From positions 25,709,643 to 25,773,642 of the forward strand of contig NC_064761.1 of NCBI RefSeq assembly GCF_011397635.1: 64,000 nucleotides of DNA. Direction: 5' to 3'. Positions 1 through 11,445 of the stretch are shown one piece after another. The translations under genes were made by a program, and so were the position numbers. Below the pieces are notes generated by a model. It did no database searches. It saw nothing but the letters and a program-made list of their open reading frames with translations, and was not told where the DNA came from. Source of the stretch: Epinephelus fuscoguttatus. Taxonomy: Eukaryota > Chordata > Actinopteri > Perciformes > Serranidae. Positions within the stretch are counted from its first letter, which is position 1. Each line of letters starts with the position of its first letter.

Positions 1-428
1 CAAAGTTTCCAGCTGTATGGGCAACAGAAACACTGCGAGACAACCCCCTCTGTGAAAAAGAAACAAGAGTTATTACCAGCAATATAAAGCTTAGCTGCGC
101 GTCACAGGAGGCCTGCATGTTTGATCGTGCTCCTCTTACACTGGCTGCATCACAAACACTCACACACACACACACTGATCCTGCAGCTCACATCTGCAAG
201 CAAATATTGATTCATGTTCATGTGCTCAAACTCGTTTGATGCGCTGGGTTCATTAATTTGACTCATCACCGTGGAGCACACGATCATTCAACAGCCGCGA
301 CAGGTGTTTGCACTGAAAACTGACAAAGGAGCACGATCACACGCACCGTGACGAGCAGGTGACACTGTTGCATAACTGCTAAACTGAACAATGAGTATCA
401 ATAAGTATGAGCAGGTAATTGAACTCAC

Positions 429-610
429 CTGTCCTCCAGGTAATCAAGTGGCACCAGAGTGATGAAGGAGCTGCCGTATTCACCGAGTGAGTGAAATGAT
501 CTCTGAGGACTGAGTGTTTTTTTCTCCTGTGTCTCACCTGGCAGGTAAGAGGGTGAGTGCTGCTGTCTATCAACTGCTGCACGCCGTGTTGAGACACGAA
601 GACACACCCA
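429..610 (-). other. Possible 5' exon of a leftward gene (speculative)
   Basis: Read on the minus strand, an open stretch ends at a strong donor consensus (GGACAG, then GTGAGT) with the exon boundary at 429. The translated frame does not match a family I recognise, so it could be a 5' UTR exon or chance. Known vertebrate synteny (CLDN1, CLDN16, TMEM207 and IL1RAP lie together in human) would put a divergently transcribed gene beyond the left edge. No transcript evidence can be seen here. Confidence 0.15.
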
Positions 611-818
611 CTTATTACAGAGACAGAGAAAGGAGGAGGAGGAGGAGGAGGAGGGGGACTACCTACACACTACATACTGCAGGTCTGCAGGTTTCTGTCT
701 ATCCAGCTCACAGAGAGGAAATAAAACATGTGCTCCCTCCACTCTTTGATAGGAGATCTGTAAAGGAAAAAGTGCCAGTCACTTTAATGCAATGCATCAC
801 ATGCCTCTCCCCCTCTAT

Positions 819-822
819 GTGT

Positions 823-858
<36 letters not shown>
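819..858. repeat. (GT)n microsatellite
   Basis: About 20 dinucleotide units with one TATG interruption near its left end. Simple sequence with no other feature. Confidence 0.9.
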
Positions 859-859
<1 letters not shown>

Positions 860-1338
860 TCTTTCTCTCTCAGCCTGATGAAGCCTGGGGCGCATCTTCA
901 GGAAAAACCGGTGGAGGTAGTCAGAGAGCTTTTTTGTCAGGCGTTCAACTGATCCAACCCTCAACAGAGCACAGCCAAACTCTAACTCTGACCTTTTTTT
1001 TTCCGTTGGGAGGTGATCATTACAGCCAGCTACAGATTAAAATGTAAATTAAAGGGAAAAAGAGAATTGAACTAAGTTATTTAAACACTACATTTCCAGT
1101 TTTTCTTTTTTAATCCAAGCACTTTGTGCACTGCAAATGCTTCACAAACAGGACTGCATCAGCAGAGCTGTCTGTGGTGCCACACCTTCAGCCACACACC
1201 ATGTTTCCATATATTAATACATCTATCCACTTTGCATTCACAGAAAAGAGCCCATAGTCTAACACCAGTCTGTACAGAATACATTTAGTAAATGCACAAC
1301 ACTTAATATGCCCTATAATATCAGACTAATGTCAGAGG

Positions 1339-1693
1339 CAGTGTTAGGTTACAGATTACTCAGTACGCTGTTAAAAATGTAATATGTAATGCAACTACTT
1401 TAAATTACTTCATCAAAGTAATGTAACTTAATACATCGGATTACTTTTCAATGTTTGAAACTCTTCAACAAAGCTGAAAAATGCAGAAATACACTACGGC
1501 AAAATAATTTATTCCTGCATGGTGAAAAGATGCACTGCAACAAAATAAATGTTTAATTTTGCATATAAACTTTTTACCATAAATGATATATTCAGAGGTA
1601 ACCCCTTTGTAATAACCAGCAGATTTTAGTAGTAGCTGTAATTTAATTACATATTTTTCTCAGTAATATGTAACTAGTTACTCCACAACACTT
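1339..1693. mobile_element. hAT-type MITE, 355 bp
   Basis: The left end reads CAGTGTTAGG and the right end is its imperfect inverse (CCACAACACTT). The element is flanked by an 8-9 bp direct repeat, TGTCAGAGG, at 1330-1338 and at about 1693-1701, which fits the 8-bp target duplication of hAT elements. The interior is rich in GTAAT and GTAAC motifs typical of short fish hAT MITEs. It has no open frame. Confidence 0.7.
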
Positions 1694-1701
1694 GTCAGAG
1701 G

Positions 1702-3694
1702 TGATATTTTTATTTTATTGAACCCATATTTAACTAGGTAAGTCCTGTTAAGATCAACAATCTCTTTTACAAGGGAGACCTGGCCAAGACAGCAGCACAC
1801 AGAAAGATACAGCCAAACAACCACAGGATAAAAATAGAAAAGATTTACAGTAACAGGTAGAAATATTTGAACACCTGCGCACAATGACAAGACCCAACCG
1901 ACTCATCCACCCTTGTACTTACGAGAGCTTTAAAATCAGGCAAGGACCAGTTCACGTATGACAATTGTGGTCATATGCTTAATGTCTGCTCTCATGTTTC
2001 CACTTTTTAAATTTAACCTGGCTCAAATCTTCTCATACAAATGTAATCAATTGAAAAATGACGCTCTCACGGCCCTTAAGGAGTGTCTGTCATGCTTTAA
2101 AGGTTAAAACTGAGCTGCAGGAGGTGACGGCTCCTGAGTGCTGGCATGTGGACAAAAGCAAACATTCCCATCGTGAGGTGTAAAAATTAAACAGGCCGTT
2201 GGGCCTGAGGCGCTCCGTGCTGTGCCTGATGCAGGAATGACATCGGACTGGTTTGGAGCAGCACCAAGGCCCATCTTTGCAGGGAGTCACCCTTGTATGC
2301 ATGCCAAGGCAATCCTCAGGTGCTTTGTTTTATCTTGCGCAAAGGGACACACCACTACTGAAATTATCTGAGGATACTGATCCACTGATATACAGTTGCA
2401 GTTAAAAGCAAAAGGCCAAATAAAAACCTAAAAAGATTGGATATGAGAAAAACTATAAAACATATTGTTTATTTTTAAGATTAGGCGCTGACTCTTAATT
2501 ACAGTGTATAATTTTAATCCTGATAAAGGTGCACGACTGACATTTCAGACATCTTAGAGACAGTTTGCTTTCAGTCATTTAGCTTATTGATACAAGTGTG
2601 CTAGTGAACGGCCTTTTCACTGAAACCATTTTGATGTGGTCACAGTAGTAAAAGCAGGTGTAATTAATTCAACTCTGATGGCTTAATTCTGTTCACATGC
2701 TTCAGTTTCAGGGTCCTGGTGTTGTCACAACCTACTGAGGCACTTAAATAGAGAACTGTTAATGTTAATAGTAGCACCTGTGCTCTTCCTGCTATGACAA
2801 GTCAAAATGTCTGCTGTGAAAAAGGCCTGTTGGGATGCCTGGTAAAGCTCCTGAATAACTTAACAATAGACATGTTCTGGATTCTTGCTCAGCAGCTTCA
2901 TGTGCTTAATTTAAATGGCACCAGTGCATCATGAGGACTGCAGCATTTATCGCTTCTGCTAAAGAGAGTCTTAACATTCTGAGTGTTGCTTCCATGACCT
3001 CAGGGGACCCAAAGGAGTCCAGCTCCATTGCAGCAACAGTCTCTTTAATGCGTCTTCCCTCCACTAGGAGCAGGCCTCGGCGCTATACTGCTGCGGAGCT
3101 GCACTCCAGGTGGGGGGAGAAGAAAACCTGCACCATCTTTGATTTTACATGTTGCATTAACCTCTCTCTTTGTCAAAATTAAGCATGATTTTAGATGCTT
3201 TCCATGCACCTCTCATCGTGTTTCTTCTGCCTTAAAAGGCACTAAGAAGACTGCCTTCTCTGTGGTGAGTTTTTTTGTCTGTTTTGTTGTTTCAGAACAC
3301 AGTTTAGGAACGCCTGCACTGAGTGAAAGAAATCTCCACCAACAAGCCTTAAAAATAGACAAAGTAAATGTCAAAGTAAAAGGTAGAAAATGTCAGTGAC
3401 ACATGGACAAATCAGAGACAAAGTGACACGGCCAACTTCAGACAATGACTAGTATTCTCTGGCTAGATTAACAACTTATTCTACACAGTAAATATTAAAC
3501 AAAACCACTTACAGGATCTCAAAACCACACTAACTCCACTTGCCTTGTTGTATGTGTACAAACTAGATGCACTCTTACAGACCGTCCTCACAGCAGACAG
3601 TGTGATTTTGCAGGACAAGCATATTTATGAGTTACACAGTACCTGAGCTTTGCCACTGAAACACAGAATGGATTGCAGACATCAATAATGTTAT
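1702..3694. other. Gene-free stretch
   Basis: No complete gene is seen. Around 2930-3090 the minus strand has a short stretch that translates like real protein but meets a stop and has no recognised relative (see findings). The rest looks like ordinary AT-rich intergenic DNA. Confidence 0.5.
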
Positions 3695-4215
3695 TCAATC
3701 AATCAATCAAACTTTATTTATACAGTACTTTTCAGACAAAAACAATCTGCTCCACAGACATAGACAGTAGTTTTGAGATGATGCCTCACTGTGGGTTTTT
3801 GCTCTAACTTTGGGGCGATTAAAAGGCCACCACCAAAGGACATGAGGGTTCCAGAGGATTCATACAATAAAAGCAAATCTGATAAATAGGTAAGACCATT
3901 AAGAGCTTTATAAGCCAATATAAGGATCTAAAAATCAATTCTGAAGCACACAGGAAGCTGGAGACTTTAAAATTGGTGTAATGTGTGCTCTCTCTCTGGT
4001 CCTCGCCAGCACATGTGCAGCTGAGTTTTGTCATAACTGTAACTGAGCAATGTTTTTCTGAGGAAGATCAGACAGTAGAGCTTCACAGTGATCAATTCTG
4101 CAGGTGATAAAAGCATGCGTCATTGTCTCTGTGTCGGCATGGGAGAGAAACAGTCGCACTCTGGCAGTGTTCATAAGATGATAAAATCCAGTTTTGGAAA
4201 GCCTTACTAGCAGTC
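3695..4215 (-). mobile_element. LINE 3' end, L2/CR1-like, degraded
   Basis: On the minus strand, broken frames (about 4034-3718) resemble the end of a fish LINE reverse-transcriptase ORF, with an AYKALNGL...YLSDLL motif. They are followed by an AATAAA-like region and a tail of (TTGA)n repeats at 3695-3715. Tails of short tandem repeats are usual for L2/CR1-clade elements. Several stops and frameshifts show it is dead. It is heavily 5'-truncated. Confidence 0.65.
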
Positions 4216-6288
4216 AGTCCTCCCAGAAGCCAACTGACCATTGAGTCTTATATGTACCTTACACCTACAGTATTTAAAGAACTAAGTAAGAATGCCAGTT
4301 TCAGTTAAGTTAAAGCCTTTCTAACTCTTCTTGTTTGAGTCACTTGCCTACACACTGATAACTTGACTTTTATGTCTGTAAAACAGTTTAATATTACAGT
4401 ATAAGTATTGTAAATGTGCCATATATACTACATGCATGTGTGATTTGTGCAATAAATATTGTAGATGTGAAGAAAAGACTGAGATCACAACTATAAACTG
4501 CTGCGACAGTGCCGGTGAAGTCAGGAACAGGAAGTGTAACAGGTGTCTCAGCGTGTCCTCAGTGACACCTGCTCTTTGACGTTGTCTTGCTCAGAGCAGC
4601 CACTAGATGGCATTCACCTCACATAATTTTCAAGTGCTGATTTTTGTCTCTATTTGATGTAATAACTGCTGTGTTGAGTTTTTTCAATCTGCTGTACTGA
4701 AAGCAAACTCCCAGCAGCCTCGGCCATGTGGTCATTAATAAGTGTTTGTTTGATAAGATATGTCTTTATCAGCACTTTGCAGGTTGTGGAACTGTGTATG
4801 GGCTTTACTCACAGGGTCTGGGGAACTTGTTGACATACTCGTAATGTTGTTATCATAAGGTGCTGGCTGCTGTCCCCTTTGAGAATCTGTGTTCTTTAGT
4901 CACATCCTTTAGTCACATCCTTTGGACATTTAAACATTATAGGAAGGCACGTGTCTTTAACCTACTTTCGTTTCTTTCTCTCTACTTAGCAACTCTACTG
5001 AATAAATATTTTGGTGCAATTAGCTCCAAGGCTTGCTGCTATTCCCAGAACCGAGATTACACTGCAACTCCTGCCCAATGTCTGCTTCCTCCTTTTGTGC
5101 AATGACAGAGTGCATTAGGCAACACTTTCAGGAAGCCATGTTGGACCGCTGGTCACAGAAGTCCAGAGAAGTCACACAGTGAAAGGACGTAACTTCCATC
5201 CTTTTCCACTGTAAGGGGGAAAGGCATTTATATCGTGAACTATGACACCCTACATTTATGGTAAACCAGACAGGAGGTGATGCACTGTGTCACACAAAAT
5301 GAAACCGTTTGTATTTCACTGTATGCACCGACCTCTTCCAAAGGGATCAGTTGCTGATATGTAATGCATTGCAGTCAATCTATATCTCTTGGCCTGCTGT
5401 ATCACAGCTGTTTTACTGGTTCACTCAAGCACACCGCCCTAAACTGAAAGTTGTGAATTGATGTGTATAAAGTCATGCTCCAGTTCCAAAAAGGTTAGCT
5501 TTGAGTTTGTGTTTTCTTTGGGATCTTTACTTCCTGTTAAGGCTGATAGGTGTGATAGAAGATGATAGATCATTTAAGAGGGGAAACTGGTTCGGTCACT
5601 TGTGCGTAAACAACAAATCACACAGATGACAGAGAATCACACACGATGAAAGATATACACAAAGATGTCAAAACGTTTCACAGCTCAGCGCATTAAAAAA
5701 AAGAAACTGCGTAGCCTAAAATATTTTGCGTTGCATCTGCAGCTTCACAATCCTGCTCCCGTTTTATCGAAAGCAATGCTGTTACCCCGACATACTGTAG
5801 TACCACAGCATAAAACAAGGCACTGGCCACAAAGCTTTAATAGAAAACAGTTAAGAGTTTACAACTGATCTCAAAGGACTAAAGTTTCCTGAGAAAAACA
5901 ACCTGCTGTGCCTTTTTAACTACCACATTTACACTTTCTGGCCATTCCATATTTCATATCCACATAAACACCCAGACATTTGCTTGTTAGCGGAAACTAT
6001 CTCAGCCTGCTGATTTTTGATAAAGACTGGAATAACTGCCTCTTTCTTTGTTTGGGGGGTCAATTCAGGGAATGTTTTGGCTGTGTAATAAAATTCTCAT
6101 TTTCCTTCAGCGATAAAGAGTCAATTTTCATTTTCATAAAAATGTAAGTGTTAAAATTTGATTATGTCATCTTAGCTCTTTGCATTGCATAACATCTTCC
6201 TCTACCCATTTGGGGAGTCCAGCATAATTCCTCTGCTCCCAGGGGTCCCATGTTCCCAAGGTCAATATTGTCGTATAACACATGAGAA
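4216..6288. other. Gene-free stretch, nothing recognised
   Basis: Both strands were read for splice-bounded coding segments and repeats, and nothing convincing was found. Open frames here are short and unlike known proteins. Confidence 0.5.
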
Positions 6289-6607
6289 CAGTGGCTCTCA
6301 AGTGAGGTCCAGATTTCTCCTTCACCGTTAGTTCAGGGTCCACACAGTTTAATACATTCAGCGTCATGCTTGTGTTTGGCCATGTCGTCAAACTAGTTTG
6401 CTGTCTGTTAAGCAGCTGTCTGTTAGTCACTCACTCTACAGCAGGAGACAGCACTTAAGCAATGCAGCTCTGTGCCGGAAATCTGCCATACTTATAAAAT
6501 AAAGAATGACTTTTACATAGTAGACACATTTTCAAGTCACTTGTGAACCATTCAGAAAGGAACCAGCACCCACCTTTGGACTGCGACCCACCAGTTGGGA
6601 ACCACTG
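6289..6607. mobile_element. hAT MITE, family 1 copy A, 319 bp
   Basis: The ends are CAGTGGCTCTCAAGTG and CAGTTGGGAACCACTG, inverse of each other with a few changes. The flanking 8-mers CATGAGAA and CATTAGGA could be a decayed target duplication (2 mismatches). The interior is clearly homologous to the copy at 6920-7243, in the same orientation, about 300 bp away. Confidence 0.7.
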
Positions 6608-6919
6608 CATTAGGAGACCACTCAAAGTGTTTTATGTTCTCAGCGGTGTTTTTGCCCAGAGTCAGATGTATGTAGAAATGACCCACATACAGCTCATAGT
6701 CTGCTGATGTTATAGCTCTGAAACCTACACCTTCAAATTTGTGGTAAGGCAGTATTCACGGACATCGATATCTACACAATGGCTGAATTGATTTCAACCA
6801 TTCAGACTGCATTTAAAATGTAAATCTCTCTCACAGTGATGGTTTATACCACGGGTGTCAAACACACAGCCCATGGCCCAGAACCAACCCGCCAAACGGT
6901 CTAATCCTGCCCACTAGAT

Positions 6920-7243
6920 CAGTGGTTCCCAACTGGTCCAGATTTGGGGTCCAGATTTCGCCTTAGTCATTAGTTCCAGGTCCACATAGTTAAATTTATT
7001 CAGCGTCATACTTGTGTTTAGCCATGTCATCAAGCTAGTTTGCTGTCTCTGTCAAGTAGCTGTCCGTCATTCACTATACAGCAGGAAATGGCACTTCAAA
7101 ATACAAGCTCTTTGCTGGAAATTCACTAAAAAAACTTAAGTGTGTTTTTTCCAAACTTGATACGTTTGCAAGTCACTTGCGGTCCATTCAGAATGGAGCC
7201 AAGAACCACTTTTGGACTGCGACCCACCAGTTGGGAACCACTG
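6920..7243. mobile_element. hAT MITE, family 1 copy B, nested
   Basis: It starts CAGTGGTTCCCAACTGG and ends with the inverse, CCAGTTGGGAACCACTG. A perfect 8-bp target duplication, CACTAGAT, lies at 6912-6919 and 7244-7251. The duplicated target belongs to the hAT element at 6851-7781, so this copy inserted later. Confidence 0.85.
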
Positions 7244-7276
7244 CACTAGATGACTAGACTAAAGGCCGTTTCATAG

Positions 7277-7595
7277 GGGAACTGCCCATTGGTTCGACAG
7301 CCCATTGTTCCGAACATATCAAACTCATTGTTCCTAAGTCCATTCCGAAATCATCATGATCCCCTGTGGTTAAGGTCTGGTTAGGTTTAGGCACAAAAAC
7401 CACTTGGTTAGGGTCAGGAAAAGATCATGGTGTGAGTTAAAATGAAAAAGAAAGTGGCAAACACATAAGCCGTGAGCCTGCTCCACCTCAAGCCGGTCGC
7501 GGCGCACCATATGCCCACCGCGAGCCATTCAGCAACGCGGACAGTCGGACTAATGGGATGTCGAACCAATGGGCTGTTGAACCAATAACATGGAC
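7277..7595. mobile_element. Nested DNA element with 11-bp flanking repeat
   Basis: The ends carry an inverted motif (left ATTGGTTCGACAGCCCATTG, right its inverse with one change), repeated in part inside each arm. The 319-bp unit is flanked by an exact 11-bp direct repeat, CCGTTTCATAG, at 7266-7276 and 7596-7606. A target duplication of 9-11 bp is typical of Mutator-like elements, but no transposase is present, so the superfamily is inferred. The centre carries a GTTAGGTTTAGGCAC-type motif. Confidence 0.6.
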
Positions 7596-7849
7596 CCGTT
7601 TCATAGTCGATGCAAGCAACATGAGCAAGCATTGCAAGTGACGCGAGCAGCACACTTCACTACTATACTGCTATAATTTTAGTACAGGGCACAAGAACTG
7701 TCATATAAATGGGGGTGTGCCCATCTGACATCAAATTGGCTGTTTGTGGCCCATGAACTAAAATGAGTTTGACAACCCTAGTTTATACCAAGAGACACAT
7801 GCTCAAAACTCAACATGAGGCTAGATTGGGCCCTTGGGAACATAGGGAT

Positions 7850-8240
7850 GACTCCAACTAGGGTAGAGTCTACATGCTAGACTGAGTGGCTTAGTGAGCT
7901 AAATGCTAACATCGGCATGCTAACACGCTCATCATGACTATGCTAACGTGCTGATGCTAAGCAGGAGCAATGTTTACCATGATCGCTATCTTAGTTTGGG
8001 GTGTTAGCATGCTAACATTTGCTAATGAGCGCTTAACACGCAGCACAGGGAGTGTCAGTAGTTTTGCCAATATTTAGCCACAATCCAAAATATTAAACAA
8101 ATAACATTTTTGACCACATAAAGCTGCTAGATGGACCATCAAGGACTCACTAGAGTTACAAAGGGTCAGTCATCCATTGGTGACTGATAAATGTCTGTAC
8201 AGAATTTCATGGCAATCCAGTAATTGTAACCCAACAGTTT
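7850..8240. repeat. Interspersed repeat fragment (GCTAAC-rich)
   Basis: Repeated GCTAACATGCTAAC-type motifs are followed by a segment ending near ATTTCATGGCAATCCAG. I recognise this layout as a common fish interspersed repeat, but no termini or target duplication can be fixed. Superfamily unknown. Confidence 0.4.
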
Positions 8241-9394
8241 GTCTTTGTCCCAACTGTACCCAACTGTAATATGGATTCAGTGTATTTACAGCTGTAGATA
8301 AGAATTTGATAAGACTTAATCACTTTTAGATCATACTACTAACATGTTCCCTGTTGACTGGTTAAGGATCATCGATGTTTTTATCTTTCTATAATGTCCA
8401 ACATTTTACTGGCATGTTTCATCATCAGATTTGTTGTAAGAAGTGGGTTGTGACACCTATAATTAGTATCTGTGGTCCTTGCTGTGTGTGCGTCACATTG
8501 GATTCTTTCCAAAATGTCTTCATCTCAGGCATACAGACTCTGACTCCACTATAGGGAGTGGGTGTATACGCTGATCGAGCGTCAGTCATGCCAACCACCT
8601 AATCCTTAATCTGAGCTGACACACTCACACACAGTGACCCCTCCCCTTTTTTGACCCACGTCATAAAAAGTGTCATACTTGATATTACAGATTCATTTAT
8701 ACATTCACACACAATCTGTGGCCTCTTCCCCTTTTTAAATGACAACATTTCTGTTCTGAGCAAAATAGGAAACAGCTTTTTGGGCAGCTATAAGGGAAGT
8801 GTAGGGGTCTAATTTAATTTTAGTTGCAAATTACAAAACACATAATGCCCACGACATGATGATTCAAGATGATTCACAGCCACATCTGTCAAGATGATTC
8901 AAAGTATTGTTCGTACATCACATCGGAACAAACATATGTTTGCAGTGGTTTGAGATGACATCCTTGTGCCTATATTACAAAGTCCAAAATAGTCAGTTTG
9001 ATTTATTCAGCTTCATGAAGAAGAGTGTTCCCACAAGGCTGGTTATCAACTGGCCCTGTCTCTTAGAATTTTACACTTTACAAGTGCCTGTAGAATGACA
9101 TGCAACATCAGCAGATCAGTTACACGAACCATTTCAACATAAGACATTATATAACCAAATTATTTTTGTGGTGAAATGAGGTTGTTTTAATGACTAAAAT
9201 TACATGAATCAGAGAGGTACAGGTACAGATGCACTGAAGCATTCTAGTGAAGTTTGAAGACAGGAATCGACCTCAGCGTTTTTACTGGAAGCAATTGTGA
9301 AAAGCCAGCAGGTTCAATGCCAGGGATTAAAACTAAAAATACTAATACAGAGTTAGGCCAGTGGCAATATAAAAGATTCTTCCCAGTCCATCCA
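8241..9394. other. Gene-free stretch, nothing recognised
   Basis: No coding segment, RNA gene or clear repeat was seen on either strand. Confidence 0.5.
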
Positions 9395-9660
9395 ATAATT
9401 TAACCTTTTATCCTGTCCAGGGTCGCAGATACCAATCCCAGCTCACACTGGGCAAGAAGTAGGGTACACCCTGGACAGGTTGACAGACTATCACAGGGCT
9501 GACAAGACACACAACCATTCACACTCACATTCACACCTAGGGGTCATTAGTTAATCTAACCTCCATGTTTTGGACTGTGGGAGGAAGCTAAAACATGCAG
9601 AAAACCCACACTGACATGGGGAGACTGTGCAAACTCCACACAGAAGGGCCATGCCAAGAA
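9395..9660 (-). mobile_element. SINE/LINE-tail-like repeat, family S2
   Basis: Read on the minus strand it carries a fish repeat core (GGAGTTTGCA, then TCCTCCCACAGTCCAAA, then GTGAATGTGAGTGTGAATGG, then CTGTGATAGTCTG, ending TACCCTACTTC). The same core is present at 57592-57760 (minus), 57812-58085 (plus) and 63778-64000 (plus). This copy lacks the tRNA-like head. Confidence 0.65.
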
Positions 9661-9695
9661 GCAACAAAGTGTCACAAGAGAAATATATAAATTAA

Positions 9696-10860
9696 AGGAA
9701 TAGTTCGGATTGTTTTTAAGTGGGCTTGTATGAGGTATTTATCCATAATGATTGTATTACCTACAGTTGATGGCAGTCAGCACATCCCCAGTTTGGAGAG
9801 GCCAGGAGTCCTGCCACAAAAGCTGAGCAATGTACTGCTGTGGTCGGGGTCAGCAGCAAAACATATTTGAGCCGCCAAAAAAGGTCCACCTAAAATAATC
9901 ACTATCAGCTGAAGTGTATGCTACATTCAGAATATTTTCACTGCTTTACGTTGCCTTTAAACAGCCCTTTCTGATAGGAAATGAAGCAGTTATATCCCAG
10001 TCTGGAAATCCATCGGTAAAAAAAATAAATAAATAAATTTTCTTCCTTTACCTCTGGAGGCACAGCCCGGAGTTTTTCGACAAATGGAAGTGCAGGGGCC
10101 TCACGCCCTTCACTTCCGGCAGTGCCCCCAGGGAATCGCTGTGTTGTTTACAAATACTTCGGGCAGAAAACCAGCAGAGTTTAGCTATATATCACCATGT
10201 AGACTAATCTGATGTTTATTAAGTCTATAAACACAATGATTGAACAAACGTTACTACTTCCGTGTGTATGTTAACATGGTTATCGTAGATTAGCTGGGCT
10301 AACCATTAGCTGTTAACATTAGCCGTTAGCGGTGTCTGTAATAACCATAGACTGTATAAAAATAAGGTAATAACTCAATAAACGGTCCGTGAATAAAATA
10401 TTTTTTCCAGCGGATATCTTGGTTACATCATGATTGAGCTAACAAAACAGCTTTGTGTTGCTATGTGTGGTATTTATTCAGTTATGGGAAATCACGATGT
10501 CTAGAAAGCATCAGTGGCTGCTGCTAACAGTGACAGTTAGCAAAGCTAACATCAGGACGTCATCTGTTTAAAGCCTCCCGTTGTCGGATTACGACATGAA
10601 ACTACTCCAGTTAGCTCAATCATGTTGTAACTCAGACATCCACTGGAAAAAAATTTTTTTTCCACGTTGATGAGACGGCGTTTTGTGTGGAGTTGTCTCT
10701 ATGGACGCGGAGCTTGCTGTTTCTGTAGGTACACATTTCCTGGGGACACTTGCACGTCTCAGCCATCGTTCAGACTCAAAGCCCGCCCTCCCCCCTCTGT
10801 AGTCGTCTTTCACGCAGGGCTGCCGACAGATTCTATAATGTAAATTGCAAAATCTGTCTT
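9696..10860. mobile_element. Fragment of a TTAA-target DNA element
   Basis: It begins AGGAATAGTTCGGATT directly after TTAA (9692-9695), as expected for piggyBac or Kolobok-type elements that target TTAA. The interior matches a widespread fish repeat in layout. No inverted right end is found in the window, so the copy is truncated or interrupted by the next repeat. It contains no credible transposase frame. Confidence 0.45.
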
Positions 10861-10861
10861 G

Positions 10862-11350
10862 AGAGATTAGTTATATCCCAACCCAGTCTCAGTCATTGAA
10901 ATCTGGCACATGGGCGTTGACTCGCGGAGTCAGACATTGACGAAAAAGCTGTCGTTTAACGTCGGTGTGATATGTGGCCAGTCACGGTTATAATTTTACA
11001 GCACTCAGCGGCGTCAGGGGATAATGCATTGAGACAAGAGCAAAAGTTAAGGCGCCAAAAGTCCGAAAGGGGTGGGTGGGAGGGGTGGTGGATGGGTCCA
11101 ACAAACATGATCATAAAGCCAAACCCTGTTCTTTTTTCCAAAACCTATGTTTTGTGCGTTTGTTGTTGGAGGAAAAAACAGCAATTTGATTGTTGTTAGT
11201 TTGAAAGAGACTGTATGTAAACTGTAGGTAAATTTCCTGTGAAAACAGGAGTGTATTTTGAAAGAAGACAATGCAAGTAACAGGCAGAACTTGACACGGA
11301 GTCCAAGATCGTTAACAACCAACGCACCCAGGGTACCTTGTACGTTGTGT
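10862..11350 (+). repeat. Unnamed interspersed repeat B, copy 1
   Basis: It shares a long diverged alignment with 25147-25650 and, inverted, with 40432-40730. Landmarks are AAGCCAAACCCTGTTCTTTT, TTTGAAAGAGACTGTATG, AAATTTCCTGTGAAAAC, AACAGGCAGAA.TTGACACGG and CACCCAGGGTACCTTG. No transposase frame and no clear terminal inverted repeats are visible. Confidence 0.7.
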
Positions 11351-11445
11351 CTGGACATGGAATGTCAATCTACAGTAAAGTGCACAGGCCAGTTTGAACA
11401 GGTTGGCTTTGAGATTGGATTTAAAGGACGTTATGCTGTTGGATT

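Larger units (their letters stand above)
1..1338. other. Gene-free left edge with simple repeats
   Basis: No coding region is supported. The stretch holds a short (AGG)n run near 626-654 and a (GT)n microsatellite at about 819-858. A + strand open frame across it (514-1047) is explained by these low-complexity tracts. A possible minus-strand splice donor is listed separately. Confidence 0.6.
6851..7781. mobile_element. hAT element with two nested insertions
   Basis: The left end has CGGGTGTCAAACACA and the right end is its imperfect inverse (GAGTTTGACAACCCTAG). A perfect 8-bp target duplication, TTTATACC, sits at 6843-6850 and 7782-7789. The same terminal family occurs intact at 28425-29071. 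Subtracting the two inserts (6920-7243 and 7277-7595) leaves roughly 290 bp of host element. Confidence 0.75.

Noticed and set aside
514..1047. 177-residue + strand open frame
   Set aside because: It runs through (AGG)n and (GT)n tracts, has no family match and no splice or promoter context. It is a low-complexity artefact.
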